64,000 nucleotides of DNA from Gari tellinella (Eukaryota; Mollusca; Bivalvia; Cardiida; Psammobiidae), in contig OV277866.1 in assembly GCA_922989275.2 (NCBI GenBank), positions 79,706,328-79,770,327 on the forward strand, read 5' to 3'. The translations under genes and the position numbers were made by a program. Below the pieces are notes generated by a model. The model made no database searches. It was given only the letters and a program-made list of their open reading frames with translations, and had not been told where the DNA came from. Positions 29,724-41,189 of this stretch are shown in pieces. The stretch's first letter is position 1; each line of letters opens with the position of its first letter.

Positions 29724-29965
29724 GGGTCCGTTTCATAAAACATCGTACGACAAAAAAGGTCGTAAGTCAAAACTTTAAAATACATTTAAACTATAGTTCT
29801 CCATCTAATCCTGTCTTATGATATCTCTTTGGCATCGTCTTTTTAAGACAACTCCAAAGAGATGTTACAGGACATGATTAGATTGAGAAATAAATAAAAA
29901 ATGAGACTGTTATAATATGACTTACGGCAGCATTTGTCGTCCGAAGTTTTATGAAACGGGCCTCT
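29724..29965. mobile_element. MITE-D (GGGYCCGTTTCATAAAAC ends)
   Basis: Inverted ends around CGTTTCATAAAAC, a GGTACTG direct repeat on both sides (29717-29723, 29966-29972), and a central hairpin (TCTTTGGCATCGTC with a partly matched partner AACTCCAAAGAGAT). A second copy is at 51012. Confidence 0.8.
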
Positions 29966-30254
29966 GGTACTGAGGACTTCACTTCAACGGTTATACAGAA
30001 CCTCATTCTATTTTGTAATATTAATCATAAATTACTGACGCTATGATCTTTATGAACTACGGTATTCTTATATACTTATTGTTTTTAATTAGGACCTTTT
30101 TTCGAACAACGATGACGAATATCCTTATCTCCAACATGTGTAAGATCACTTTGATGACGTCACTATCACGTCACTATTTATAACGGCGTTTTGACGTCAA
30201 AATGCATTTTGCTTAAAAAAAATAGCTTAAATCGTTGGTAATGTGAGAAAAAGT

Positions 30255-30412
30255 ATCTGTCACTCGTCGATGTTTCAGACAAGTTGATCTCAAACTCGTC
30301 TAGAATAGAAAAGTTATTAAGCTCGCCAGGGCTCGCTTAATAACACTTCAATTCTAGACTCGTTTGAGATCAGCTTGTCTTAAACATCGACTCATGACAG
30401 ATCCTATATATC
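30255..30412. repeat. Type-H hairpin, second copy, different arms
   Basis: ATCTGTCACTCGTCGATGTT and GTTGATCTCAAACTCGTCTA pair with AGACTCGTTTGAGATCAGCT and AACATCGACTCATGACAGAT. The loop AAGCTCGCCAGGGCTCGCTT is the inverse form of the 22609 centre. TGACGTCA motifs flank both copies. Confidence 0.85.
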
Positions 30413-30631
30413 ATTACTGTTTTAGTCGCAACAAATTGCTGCGTTTAATCGGGAAATATACTGTTTGCTAATGTCTACGTTTGTAATCGATAGTCACTAA
30501 TGGGATAAGATGAAATAAACGACCAACCAATAATTGGTAAAAAAAACTGTATTCGGCCATTGCCGCATGGCGAAACATAAATCCAACAATTTCACATAAC
30601 TGGTAGCGACGTTATTATCATGAAGAATAAC

Positions 30632-30881
30632 TACAGTGGAGAATCTGTTTTTCTTTCCCGTTTAAACGCAAACGTACGCAAACGCAAAGCACTAAAACGT
30701 AGAAAAGAACAACTTTTGGACAATTCCGATAATTCTTGTTTATCTTGGTGGCAAACAGTTTGGAGCCTGATCAGACGCCGGGTTACCCGGCGTCTGATCT
30801 GGCTCCAAACTGTTTGCACTGCAAATAATAGTTTTAGCGTAAACGCGTTTATTGGGAAAGAATAACAGATTCTCCACTGTA
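30632..30881. mobile_element. MITE-A, intact copy, reverse orientation
   Basis: Full 250 bp. The GTTTAAACGCAAACGTACGC side comes first, so it is inverted relative to 1575. Hairpin at 30751-30817. TA at both edges. Confidence 0.92.
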
Positions 30882-31290
30882 TGACACCATGTTATCACAT
30901 AAAAACTTTAGTTGCAATAGTACATGTATTTGGAGAGGATATAAGAGGAACTTGTGCAATATTCGACAAAGACTGACCGTTTAAACAATAATTTGACGCA
31001 TTTTAGTAAAGATAGAACAAATGAGATGACACTGTTTTTGGTTTCGCCACCAGTACCGGTAATTAAATATATTTATTTGATTAAGAAATTTCAACCAAGA
31101 AACATGTCTTAGTGCACTGATACACAAATAATGGACATGCTCTTCTTACTCTGGTACTTTCGAGACTGTTTCTTCGACAAATATATTTTATAACCTTTTC
31201 GTGACTAAAACACGTATGCCTTCGTTAAGAAGTATATGTCATCGTCTCTCGTGTTAACAAGCAGTGTGCCAAGGGAAAATATGTATAAAG
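30882..31290. other. No gene or element recognised
   Basis: Unique-looking AT-rich sequence without repeats that I can match elsewhere in the window. Confidence 0.5.
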
Positions 31291-31324
31291 TCAAGCTGTA
31301 ATACCACGAATGTGGGACCTGTGT

Positions 31325-31375
31325 ATATCCGCGTAACGCGGCGTCTGATCTTGAGCCAAACTGTCTGTCACTTGT
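31325..31375. repeat. Type-A hairpin, right half only
   Basis: CGCGTAACGCGGCGTCTGAT and CTTGAGCCAAACTGTCTG keep the loop and right arm. The left arm is replaced by unrelated sequence. Confidence 0.7.
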
Positions 31376-31471
31376 ATTCAACTTTTCTTGTTTCAAAAGC
31401 ATGAAACCTTATGTTTAGATTTTTAGCAAACGATATTTTTTAAGCAGACGACATTTCATCATGACAAGAGT

Positions 31472-31552
31472 TAAAGCAGGAGAAAAGTAACGCAGAAAAC
31501 TCTTTTAGAAACATTTTGCTTTACAGTTGTCCTGCATTAAGCTGCCATTTGC
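31472..31552. repeat. Type-B hairpin, diverged
   Basis: TTAAAGCAGGAGAAAAGTAA and CGCAGAAAACTC pair imperfectly with TTTTGCTTTACAGTTGTCC and TGCATTAAGC. Confidence 0.7.
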
Positions 31553-31559
31553 AGTACAG

Positions 31560-32473
31560 ACAACTGTGGTTTAAAATCATTAGTTTTTTTTAATGACTAC
31601 AAGTTGTATAATTATGTCAGTCGAGACACTTGTTATCCTATTGATAATTACAACGCTCTTTTCAACAAGTTCCTCATCTTTAAGACTTCCATTTATTCTT
31701 AGACGAGCTGCCTGTTTTGAACACACGAGACATCAAGTATTTTTAAAAAGAATAAATAAAAACACTGGGTTATTTTTGTTGCAATTAAATATCCAAAGAA
31801 ACATCAATGGCCCGGGTTTAATTTGATGTTTTTATTATCATTGAACGAAAAATGTTTGATCAGTTGTTAAACATGGAATTTCCCAAAGAAAAAAATCCCA
31901 GTTTTTTGTACCGGGATATGTCTAGAAAGCAGTATCAAAGACATATGGAACAGCAGAAAATAAAGTGAGGCACGATATTAGGAGAGCGCATTGAGAGAGA
32001 CATCAATTGCAACAATAGGTTTTTGAGTTGTGTTTGTTGAAGAAAAGTTTATTCTTTTTAGAAAGGAAGACTTTTGAAAAATCGCCTTTCCAAAGGACGA
32101 TTGTTAAAAACTGCTAAAGAATGATTCTCCACAATTCTAACTTTTTGTGGCTGGCTACTTTTTCAGCAGTATTACTTATATCTATTTGATGACGTGTAAA
32201 GCAGTTTCGTACAATAAAAGGGCAGATACACCCTCTATGCAAAGGCTTAAAGCACAGTCGATTTCATTTTGTAACGTTTTGTTGTTTATGTCATTATAAA
32301 ATATGAGAGAAAAAGTGCCATGGTTTTCATCCTTAATGTGTGACTAAACGTTTGTCATTCATTGTTATGGTCTTGTCGAATTGTAGATTCTCGTTCTAGC
32401 TACATGTAACTTATAATTTATTGTTAATGTTTTTTCATACAAGCGTGTGACACCCTTTTAACCAATTACCCAA
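31560..32473. other. No gene or element recognised
   Basis: A 77-codon frame at 31593-31826 begins at an ATG-like codon and has a hydrophobic start, but no exon signals or family match. Treated as chance. Confidence 0.5.
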
Positions 32474-32722
32474 TACAGTGGAGAATCTGTTATTCTTTCC
32501 CAATAAACGCGTTTACGCTAAAACTATTATTTGCAGTGCAAACAGTTTGGAGCCAGATCAGACGCCGGGTAACCCGGCGTCTGATCAGACTCCAAACTGT
32601 TGCCACCAAGATAAACAAGAATTATCAGAATTGTCCAAAAGTTGTTCTTTTCTACGTTTTAGTGCTTTGCGTTTGCGTACGTTTGCGTTTAAACGGGAAA
32701 GAATAACAGATTCTCCACTGTA
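32474..32722. mobile_element. MITE-A, intact 249 bp copy
   Basis: Ends complete. The hairpin (32538-32603) is missing one base in TGTTGCC and has one mismatch (CAGACTCC for CAGGCTCC). Confidence 0.92.
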
Positions 32723-32734
32723 ACTACACATTTT

Positions 32735-32930
32735 CCGCATTTAATTCATTCATCCACTGAAGAAAATAGTCTAAACGTATACAGTTATGAATATTTAGTA
32801 TAAGAAATGATTCTTTCTATTCTCGCAGCTGGTAGTTAAACAAGGACTGAATAAATGACGATGATACGAGTGTCAAGCAGTTTGGATCCTGATCACGCGA
32901 GGTCTTGTCCACATCCAAACTGTTTGTAAA
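32735..32930. mobile_element. MITE-I relic followed by a type-A hairpin
   Basis: TCATCCACTGAAGAAAATAG and ACAGTTATGAATA match the MITE-I interior. From 32874 the sequence becomes a decayed type-A hairpin (CAGTTTGGATCCTGATCA / CATCCAAACTGTTTG). The two are fused without visible ends. Confidence 0.6.
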
Positions 32931-33266
32931 ATAGCGTTTGGCGCCATTGGCACTGACCGATTTACGGAGAAAATTAATACGTGAGATCATTGTAAATAGA
33001 AGACAGAAAGTATGAAACAACCCTTACAAATCAGCATGCAAATAGAACACACGCCAGGGGCATGTAGCCAGACAATCTTAGGCATCTTCAATTCATCTTT
33101 CACTAATTAGTCGTGCTATTGGGAGCCGAAAAGGGGGAAACTTTTTCTGCAATACAAAACGTGGTCTATTTTAAGCAATTCTCAATTATACAATCGGACT
33201 TCTGTGCAACACACAGTCTGAGCATGTGTGCAGAAGCACGTGAACGGATTCAGATATGAGTGAAAC

Positions 33267-33600
33267 TACAATGCCCTCTACCTACAATGGATATCTGAAC
33301 AAAGATTCCCTCCTTACAACAACGCTTGCCGCTTTTCGCCATACAAGATACTTATGTCCAACGCTTTCACTGCTGTGTTCTAAAAATCACTTATTGGACA
33401 TTTTTAACAGAAAAAAACCAAATATAATGACGAGTGACAAATAGCTTGAATCCAGAACAGACGCCGCGTCACGCGACTTCTGATCTGGGTTCAAGCTGCT
33501 TGCAAATGTAAGCCAAATGTCCTCCTATAAAATCTCCCTCTGAACAACACACATTATCTGTATCTCCAATTAGGTATAGTTGTAAAGAGGGAGCACTGTA
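33267..33600 (-). mobile_element. MITE-E, reverse orientation
   Basis: Ends TACAATGCCCTCTACCTACA and GTTGTAAAGAGGGAGCACTG-TA. Inside, CCCTCCTTACAACAACG, a type-A hairpin at 33438-33503 (CTTGAATCCAGAACAGACGC), then TCTGAACAACACACATTATC. The order is that of the 55168 copy reversed. Confidence 0.8.
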
Positions 33601-33635
33601 GATCGTGTTTAGACAACTAGGATGTCGTGATACAG

Positions 33636-33869
33636 TGTCAAAGACAGTATTCTTTCTAAATTAACGCGTTTGTGCTAAAACAATTATTCCCATTTCAAAC
33701 AATTAGGAGGCATATCAGACGTTGGACATCCCGGCGTCTGATCTGGCTCCAATCATTATGCCGCTTAAATCAAAACAAGTCGCTAACGATACCAGAGACA
33801 AGTCGTTTGCCGTATTTAAGTTAATTGCGAATTGTTTCAGCGGGAAACGATAACGTTTTCTCCACTATA
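33636..33869. mobile_element. MITE-A, strongly diverged
   Basis: AGTATTCTTTCTAAATTAAC, GCGTTTGTGCTAAAACAATT, a weak type-A hairpin (33691-33762) and GGGAAACGATAACGTTTTCT correspond to MITE-A in order. Confidence 0.75.
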
Positions 33870-34199
33870 TATTATGGGACAATAGGTTGCAAAATAGTAT
33901 ACATAGGTTCCGCCATAAGGGCAAGGGCAATAGAGGGTTCATTCTCTAGAACACAGTCCAATGGGAAGCACATATTGTTTGCGTTGTTTGGAGTGAGGCG
34001 TTTATGGGAAGGGAATTGACTTACCATTATTTATATCAGTCGGCAATACTTAGCCGGTCGGTTCATTGCTGATTGATGGGGGTAATGTGATCGCCGTTTT
34101 GGTGGACTGTCTTTTATATGTTTCTTCATGTTTTATTTCAGATCTAATTGTAGTTATTTTGTTTTTTCACGATTTATAGGTACATATGTGTTATTTCAT
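33870..34199. other. MITE-E fragment at 33930-34012, otherwise unassigned
   Basis: AGTCCAATGGGAAGCACATA, TTGTTTGCGTTGTTTGGAG and TTATGGGAAGGGAA resemble MITE-E's left arm. The rest shows nothing recognisable. Confidence 0.5.
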
Positions 34200-34275
34200 G
34201 TAAAGCGCTTTTGAACGCACAATCCCTGTGTGAAAAGAGCGCTATATAAATCTGGTATAATAATAATATTACAAT
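34200..34275 (+). mobile_element. Retroposon 3' end (GTAAAGCGC...GCGCTATATAAA type)
   Basis: GTAAAGCGCTTTTGAACGC, then GAAAAGAGCGCTATATAAAT and an ATA/ATAATA tail. This inverted GCGCTT/AGCGC pattern with an AT-trinucleotide tail is a common retroposon 3' terminus in invertebrates. Confidence 0.65.
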
Positions 34276-34306
34276 AGCAAACAGCACCATTTACACGATC
34301 ATCACA

Positions 34307-34515
34307 TACAGTAAAACCTCTCTATTACGACCACTAAATTATGTTAATTATTAGGGTGTTTACGGTAGGTGACCGCTTAAAGCAAGGTGACAATGAAACA
34401 GAAAGCTCCTTTAGGAGCTTTCTGTTTCACTGTCACCTTGCTTTAAGCTGTCACCTCTCTATTATTCAATCAATAAGCCTTCGTTTAATGGTCGTAATAG
34501 CGAGGTTTTACTGTA
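34307..34515. mobile_element. MITE-F, intact 209 bp, pogo-like ends, type-B-like hairpin
   Basis: TACAGTAAAACCTCTCTATT and the inverted right end (GTAATAGCGAGGTTTTACTG-TA) give about 26 bp inverted repeats with TA edges. The centre (34375-34446) is a hairpin starting CGCTTAAAGCAAGGTGACAA with a GAAAGCTCC inner arm and its mirror. Internal only; no transposase. Confidence 0.9.
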
Positions 34516-34961
34516 GTTTGATCTGAATCCAAACTGTTTGAAAGTTTTACGAAGTGCTTAAAACCGTCTAAATTCTTTCTTTTTGATTATATCAGGTATA
34601 TTTTACTACATCACAATTAGAAATAGAGAATCAATTTCGATTCGTTATATCCTATATCGTCATAAGCGAGCTTCGCTGTATTGGGAAAGATTATCGCATT
34701 GCCCCCCTGCGGCTGGTCATGAATATTTGAGGAGAGACGCCAGAGCTGTGTAACTAGCTATAGTGCTATAGGCGTCGGTCTTTATTTTCCTTGAGAGTTC
34801 GTCCACTTGTGAGAAGTCCGGGTCTAATTATTTAGTTCTTTGTATTGACCTTGGGAAAGATTTGCGTAGACAGTCCGTCTTGAAACATTATCTTTTTCAC
34901 AGAATTGAGTGTGAATCATGCTCTATGTGTGTCGAATTTGCACGTTCTACATTTAGTAGTA

Positions 34962-35226
34962 TACAGTGGGGGAATACGTTTCTTTATCCCAAATAAACGA
35001 ATTTGTGCTTAAACAACTATTTCCATTGCAACCCGGTGTCTGATCTTGCTCCAAACTGTTTGCTTCATAAATCCAAAAAATCGTTAGAATTGTCGACACA
35101 AGTGATATTTTCTACATTGCATTTCATTGTGTATGCTTTTAGTTAAATGGTAGCTTAAAGTAGATTGAAAGTAAAGCAGAATGCGCCTTAAAGCGCATCT
35201 TGCTTCACGTCCAACCTGCTTGAAGT
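34962..35226. mobile_element. Truncated MITE-A fused to a type-B hairpin
   Basis: TACAGTGGGGGAATACG begins a MITE-A whose hairpin has lost its left arm (GCAACCCGGTGTCTGATCTT). The right end is missing; at 35153-35226 a type-B hairpin (TAAAGCAGAATGCGCC, right arm TGCTTCACGTCCAACC with changes) follows directly. Confidence 0.75.
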
Positions 35227-35449
35227 GGTCGACTGTTTTCATAACGCAAGAAGGCGATGTGATCTATGAAATGATGAAGACGGACCTAAATCACCAAAAA
35301 GGGCGATTTAAAGTTATAACAAACCGAAAATAGACCGTCTGATATAAACCGTCTGATATAAACATTACCACAGGGCTTAGTATCACGTGATACAGCCGGA
35401 TTCAACTTCACCGTGTGCAACCGTTATCTACCTTCGCCCGTCCATCCAT

Positions 35450-36235
35450 CAGTCAGTTAGACTATCACACTTTTTTGTCCGCTCTCTAACTCGAATATCT
35501 TTTATATGATCTTCCACAAACTTGCTGAAAATGTTCATTGATATAAAATCAAGGTTTAGTTTGATTACTACTAAAATCGCATAAGGTATTTTTGAGTTAT
35601 TGCCTGTTTATTAATAAAAAATGACTGTTTCAGTCATTTTTGCACTCTAAAACAAACAGCTTTTATCGGATATTCACCAAACATGCTGAAAATACTTATT
35701 CATATAAAATTTAGGTCTAGTTTGATTATTACTAGAATCGCATGTGGCATATCTGAGTTTTTGACCTTTATGTATTAGAAATGACTGTTTTCAGCAAATT
35801 TTGCTCTCCAACACAAATACTTTTTTTAATCTTTACCAAACTTTCATTAATATAAAATCAAGGTTAGGTTTGAATATTACTAAAATCGCACGAGGCATGT
35901 TGGAGTAATAGCCCTTTAATTATTAAAAAATGGCTGTTTCAGCCTTTTTTGCTCTCTAACACAAAGAGTTTTCATCGGATCTTCACCAAACTTGCTGAAA
36001 TGCTTTATTTATATAAAATCTAGGTCCAGTGTGATTATTACTAAAGTCCCATAAGGATTATCTTAGTTATTGCCCTTTATTGTTAAAAAGGACTGTTTCA
36101 CCATTTTTTGCTCTCTAACACAAATACTTTTTATCCTTGACCTAGATTTAATACCAATACACGTTGTCAGCAAGTTTGGTGAAGATCCAATAAAAAGTGT
36201 TTGTGTTAGAGAGCAGAACATGCTGAAACAGTCAT
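35450..36235. repeat. Tandem array, about 155 bp unit, last unit inverted
   Basis: GCTCTCTAACACAAA-type strings occur near 35480, 35640, 35803, 35949 and 36108. Each is followed by TTCACCAAACTTGCTGAAA and ATATAAAATCTAGGTC-like blocks. From about 36130 the unit appears in inverse (CAAGTTTGGTGAAGATCC, GTTAGAGAGCAGAAC). A single unit also lies near 50040-50150. Confidence 0.85.
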
Positions 36236-36239
36236 TTTT

Positions 36240-36282
36240 GATCCGCGATAGCGCAGCGCAGCGTAGCGTTTTCGCGGATTCA
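36240..36282. repeat. Short hairpin GATCCGCGA...TCGCGGATT
   Basis: ATCCGCGATAGCGC faces GCGTTTTCGCGGAT across a GCGCAGC-rich loop. Too short to assign. Confidence 0.6.
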
Positions 36283-36520
36283 TGTATACCAAATTCGCAA
36301 AGTAACACATTTCTTACTGCAAAACTGACTACAACCAAATCTAACAAGAAAATAGTGCTTGCTTTTAGAAGTGATCTATGCTTTGATAGCACTATACATG
36401 TGGGTTGAAGTAAGTTGTATCTCTTCTAATTAATTTAATATGAGATTTTTCAATGTTTTCCGGAAGGTCAGAATATGTCTTTTGCTTTATTTTTAAGAAA
36501 ATGTTGAATAGTATTCATTC
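36283..36520. other. No gene recognised
   Basis: Overlapping frames of about 110 codons on both strands (36063-36408) span the inverted repeat unit and owe their length to it. No motif. Confidence 0.5.
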
Positions 36521-36745
36521 GCGAAAATCGCTGATGTCCGTTTTACGAAGCATACTCGGTCCTGTCCGTATAGCCAATAGTTTCGACCGACGAGTATAAC
36601 GGGGAAAGCCGAGCAGCTGTTCGTATTACATTGCGAAAATCGCCGATGTCCGTTTTACGAAGCATACTCGGTCCTGTCCGTATAGCCAATAGTTTCGATC
36701 GACAAGCATACGGGGAAAGCCGATCAGTTATAACGGGAAACGTCT
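36521..36745. repeat. Two-copy tandem duplication, 112 bp unit
   Basis: GCGAAAATCG begins at 36521 and 36633; both units contain GATGTCCGTTTTACGAAGCA, TACTCGGTCCTGTCCGTATA and GCCAATAGTTTCGA with very few differences. Confidence 0.88.
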
Positions 36746-37257
36746 AATCTGGTTTCCGGTACTGTAGGATTATGTGCGTGTTAACCGGGAACCAGAACGA
36801 GATATTTTACGTGGGTAAATAAAACATGCCATTTTGCTGAAGTGAAAATTAACCTTAGCAGAAAGAAAAACACGAAGAGGAGATAAGCAAATTGTTATTT
36901 GCTCAGAGAGATTGTCGACGGAATTACTTCAAAGTAAGTACGTAGATATTGGTCGTGTTCGAATCATTGAGTTTGTTGACATCGAAAAGTGGGCGGAGCA
37001 AATGCGCGAAGATTTACTGATGACAATGATTTTGGCCCGACTCAAATAGAAATTGTGGTCAACGAAAACTTTATATTAGTGTTTTCTTCTGACATATCAG
37101 AGTTATTTAAAAGGGATGATCACCGTACTCGTTGATTTCCGTACAGTTAGCCAGGGATACGGAAAGCTGTATTTAATTTACGCACAAAAAGCCTCGTGTA
37201 AAAGCCTTTAAGGATTCTACGACGTATTGATACAGATACAATAATTTATTGTGCGTA
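36746..37257. other. No gene; one ATTCAG-type retroposon fragment near 37195-37245
   Basis: CGTGTAAAAGCCTTTAAGGA and TTCTACGACGTATTGA match the retroposon end at 24412. The remainder is unassigned. Confidence 0.5.
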
Positions 37258-37530
37258 ATGTACAGTAGTCTTTATAGTAGAGAAGAATAAACGCAAACAC
37301 AATCACTGACAATGCACTAAACTGTAGATGTTTTATTTTATCTTTTTAATCTGGTTCAGGTTGGCAAACAGATTGGAGCCTAATCAGACGTCAGGTTACC
37401 CGGCGTCTGTTCTGGCTCCAACCTGTTTGCAATGGACATAATAGTTTTTAGCATTTTATAGGATTCTACGACGTTCTATATTCAGATTCAGATTCATAAA
37501 CACGTTTATTGAGAATGAATAACATATCAG
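37258..37530. mobile_element. MITE-A, diverged, interrupted by a retroposon fragment
   Basis: Type-A hairpin at 37363-37430 (GCAAACAGATTGGAGCC and partner). The flanking TAATAGTTTTTAGC and CACGTTTATTGAGAATGAAT are MITE-A, but 37445-37490 (TATAGGATTCTACGACG, ATTCAGATTCAGATTC) is inserted between them. Confidence 0.7.
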
Positions 37531-37767
37531 TAAAATTAGCGCAGCTGTCTCTTGCTGCACGAGGATCATGCTGAATATCTCAAGTTTGAAAGTGTGCAAC
37601 TATATAGATCCGATGTTACCTTGCTTACCTTTTTACCATTATTAACTATATTGTTCTAAAAATAACTTTGACAAGTCAGAAACATCGAACAATACTTCCG
37701 GACAAAAGGAAATGAATAAAACACCCTTTAAAAACAGTCGTAATGCCCCCAATTTTGATAAAGGCAG

Positions 37768-39697
37768 CGGCTAGACGTCCGGAACCTGACAGCTAGCCAA
37801 CCGTCACAGGACGGGCTAGACGTCCGGAATAAATTTCTTTCAGGAAATATACTGCTTTATATGTGGGTTAGTGCCTGGGTATATTTAAAACAAGTTGAAA
37901 CAAAACTAAATGCATTTAATTTTCCATAAAACAACAGAGAGCAATAACAAATCACATTTATATAAAGGAATTAAATTACCTTCACTTAAGACCAACGTTC
38001 GCATCCGCCAGTTTAATTGGTAATAGACTGTGCCCTGACTTTGTCGTTATTAGATTAGCACGCAGGACATTTTTGTTGATTTTATTGTAATTTATGCATG
38101 TAAATATCATACTGAATGTTAAAATTAGAGATTTAAGTTAAATATGCCGAAAGTATTTCAAATGGATGGACTACGTATGATATCAATACGTTGATTATCG
38201 CCAAATCTAATTATCACAGCCGGTATCTCCATGTCCATGTGGCTAGCAGCAAACTGTGAATGTATCGGAAATAACATTAACAAAGCCATGCAAAAAAAAT
38301 CCATTGTTATTAACAGTTAAGCATCGGCATAAAGTGGCATTTAGAGTAAAAGTTTGAGTAATACATGTATTTATGAAGGTCATTATATTTCGAAAAAAGG
38401 AAGACCTTTCCATTACCATAGTTCGCTGTGAAATTCTAAGTTGGAGATATTTCTCTGACATTAAGGAAAACAATTAAGAAAGGGAAACATTCTGTCGTGG
38501 ACGTCATGTACATTTTTTCGAACGTGTCAGTTTAGCGAAAGGTACAGGTCTTCAATCATCAATTAAAAATGCCTGCGAGAGTGCGGTTTTCCTACTAAGG
38601 TGGGGACAAAATACGGCAACAACGACAATGGCGGATGCGATCGTAGCTCATAGTGACGGTAAATTAATTCCTTAAAGTGTGACTTGTTTCTGTTCTCGCC
38701 GATTTTCTGAAGTTCAAAATTGTATTTAAGGTTGTTTGCCATATATATCCAGGCACTAACTCACGTAAATTATGCAGTATATCAGGGGTGTAAAAATCTT
38801 TCAAAAGCTACTCGCCCTGTAGGACTAGTTGCTATTGAAATCCACTCGCCCTCTGCAACTTTTGCTCGTCCGTGAATTTTCATATATAATTCATATGTAC
38901 TAAAACTTTCACAATTTTCTTATTCGTTTATTTAAATTCGAAAATATCAACATATAGAAACGCACTGTTTAACTGTTTCAATTCTTGTGGGTCTTGTCAT
39001 CATTTCGACATCCCTGTTAATGCCGCTATTTTACTACGAAAACGACTGAAGATAGTTTTGTTAGGTTGTTTACATTTTGACAAGTAGCGGGAACTAACGG
39101 TGCTTCCGGTTTTTTCGGCATGTAAAATTTTGACTCGTTCAAATTAGGTACGAAATCGTCGAAGCTTTATATTAAGAAATGTTTGCAGTTTGACAGATGA
39201 TTGAATAATAAAACACGTTATAACACTGTTATTCATACTTTAATTTTATAATTCGAATAAATATTTGAACCACCCCTCGATACTTTCAACACAAATAAAC
39301 CTTTTTGGGCCGAAACTTTCGTACTTTGAAGGCCGAATAATATAAAGAAGAAACAAGCAGGTGCCTGTGAATAGGAACGCCTCCAAACTCGTTGTCGATA
39401 ATAGTGAAATGCAAAACATTGTAGAAAATGTGTCGTTGATGTTGACACACGCAGAGAACTTCAGCCGTTTTAATTTGCACTCTAATTTGTAACACTGCCC
39501 AAAAGATCCACTCGCCCTTAAGGTCGAGTATATATTTGAAAGCACTCGCCCGACTTCAAAACCTACTCGCATTGGCGAGCGGGCAAGTGGAATTTGACAC
39601 CCCTGTATATGCTCTGACGAAAATCTATTCCGGACGTCTAGCTTACCCTCACAGGGCAGACTAGCCCTCCGGAACCGGACGGCTATAGCCACTTCCT
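37768..39697. mobile_element. Inverted-repeat element, about 1.9 kb, with a nested hAT-like insertion
   Basis: Left end GCTAGACGTCCGGAACC and GGGCTAGACGTCCGGAATAA match, in inverse, TTCCGGACGTCTAGC and CCGGACGGCTATAGCC on the right. An inner inverted pair (GGGTTAGTGCCTGGGTATAT at 37865; ATATCCAGGCACTAACTCAC at 38748) lies within. No transposase frame. Segment 38783-39605 is a later insertion. Confidence 0.65.
38783..39605. mobile_element. Non-autonomous hAT-like element, 823 bp
   Basis: Ends CAGGGGTGTAAAAATC and AATTTGACACCCCTG are inverted; TATAT touches both sides. Subterminal CCACTCGCCC and CTACTCGCCC motifs occur several times near each end, as expected for transposase binding sites (inference). 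Minus-strand frames of up to 148 codons inside show no domain. Confidence 0.75.
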
Positions 39698-39899
39698 TTT
39701 ATAAACGCATATAATGCCATGCGGTCTGGATCCATTCGATTAATTGAGGTCTTCATGTTTGTTTTATCTAGAGACACAAATCACATGGTATAAACATGGT
39801 CACGTGACTAAATCATCGCTCGATTTTAGGGTTTGTTAACATTTTGTCAACGGAAAACATCAAGTTAGTGGTGATTCGAATAGAACTTGTTGACAACTA
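39698..39899. other. No gene or element recognised
   Basis: Short AT-rich spacer; a CACGTGAC motif near 39801 is not interpretable alone. Confidence 0.4.
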
Positions 39900-40600
39900 T
39901 TCCAACTAACGCGAGTGTTTACACCCCAGAGGCCACACATTTTCTCCAATCTTTCTCAAACTTGCTCAGGTTGTATATTACCATAAGAATTTAGATGAGT
40001 TTAATTATGGTTGTAATCAGATCAATAGGTCAAGAGTTATCTACCTTTAAATTGCTGAAAATGATATATTTAACACTGTGTTTTCACTCCAGAGGCCACA
40101 ATATCTACTCAAGCTTTCTTAAACTTGCTCAGATTGTATATGAACATACAAGTTCAAATAAAGGTGATTATGGTCGAAATCAGACAAATAGGTCAAGAGT
40201 TATCTACCTTTGAATTGCTGAAAATGCCGTATCTAACAGCATTTACACTGTTTCAACTACAGTTTTGAACAGATTTTGATTATTCTTGCACACAATGTAT
40301 ATAGCTATAGGTTCTCAAAGGAGTGCAATTATTGTTTAAAACTTATTGTGACAATAGTTATCTGCCCTTGATATACTTTGAAATGCTAAAAAAGGCTTCA
40401 TTTCAGTATTGTTTAGTGTCTAGTTATCAGCCCTTGATGTACTCTACTATACTAGAATTATGAGGTTGTATTCCAAAATGGTTTACATGCTATACTGCAA
40501 ATTTGAATAGATCTAGATGAAAACGGGTGAAACAGAAAGGTAAAGCTATCAGGCTTCAGTACAAAAGGTGAGCGATATCAGGGCCTTCAGGCCCTCTTGT
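39900..40600 (+). mobile_element. Helentron-like non-autonomous element with tandem units (copy 1)
   Basis: Roughly 155-160 bp units (GTGTTTACACCCCAGAGGCC, CAAACTTGCTCAGGTTGTAT, GAGTTATCTACCTTTAAATT, GCTGAAAATG) are followed by a unique tail and the terminus GGTGAGCGATATC, AGGGCCTTCAGGCCCT hairpin, CTTGT. Tandem cores closed by a terminal hairpin are the layout of Helentron-associated elements; the class is inferred from that. Confidence 0.65.
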
Positions 40601-41189
40601 TCTATATTTAGAATCAATGTATTATAAATGGAATCTGTCTCAACCTTACTCACCATAATAAAATATCTGTCTTGTCCAACCATAATTGATTGTTTATCAA
40701 GGTGGCTTGCCTAAGGACTGCCTTTGGAGACCTCTGATCTGGAGCAACACTGTTTGCATAGTCATGTGTACCTTCAGAGGTGCACAGTTTGTAAACGACG
40801 AGTAAACAAATACTCATTACTAGTCCTGATTGGATGTAAATGAGTGTCTATCCATTTTTCCTAATTTGTTGATATTGCTTTGGTTAGCTCTGATTAGCTG
40901 TAACTTTTGTTTCATAACCCCATGAAAAAAATAATTCAGGCCGCGCCTTGTCAGGACTGTAACTTTCTCTTAGTCCAACAGTTACTGCTCTCCAAGAGCG
41001 CTGCATGAAGCAGGACGCCGAATGATGTCATTGACTTTACTGCAAAACAATGTCGCGTTTTGGCGGAAAATATATATGGCGAAGGGACTACAACCTACGT
41101 TTTAAAGTGTTAAATAATGAACACTCGTGTCAGATTCTCTATTTAACCCATTTAAATTCAGTAGTGATATTAAATTATGAGGAATAATT
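40601..41189. other. No gene; half type-A hairpin near 40735-40762
   Basis: CCTCTGATCTGGAGC and AACACTGTTTGC form a decayed right arm. The rest is unassigned AT-rich sequence. Confidence 0.45.
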
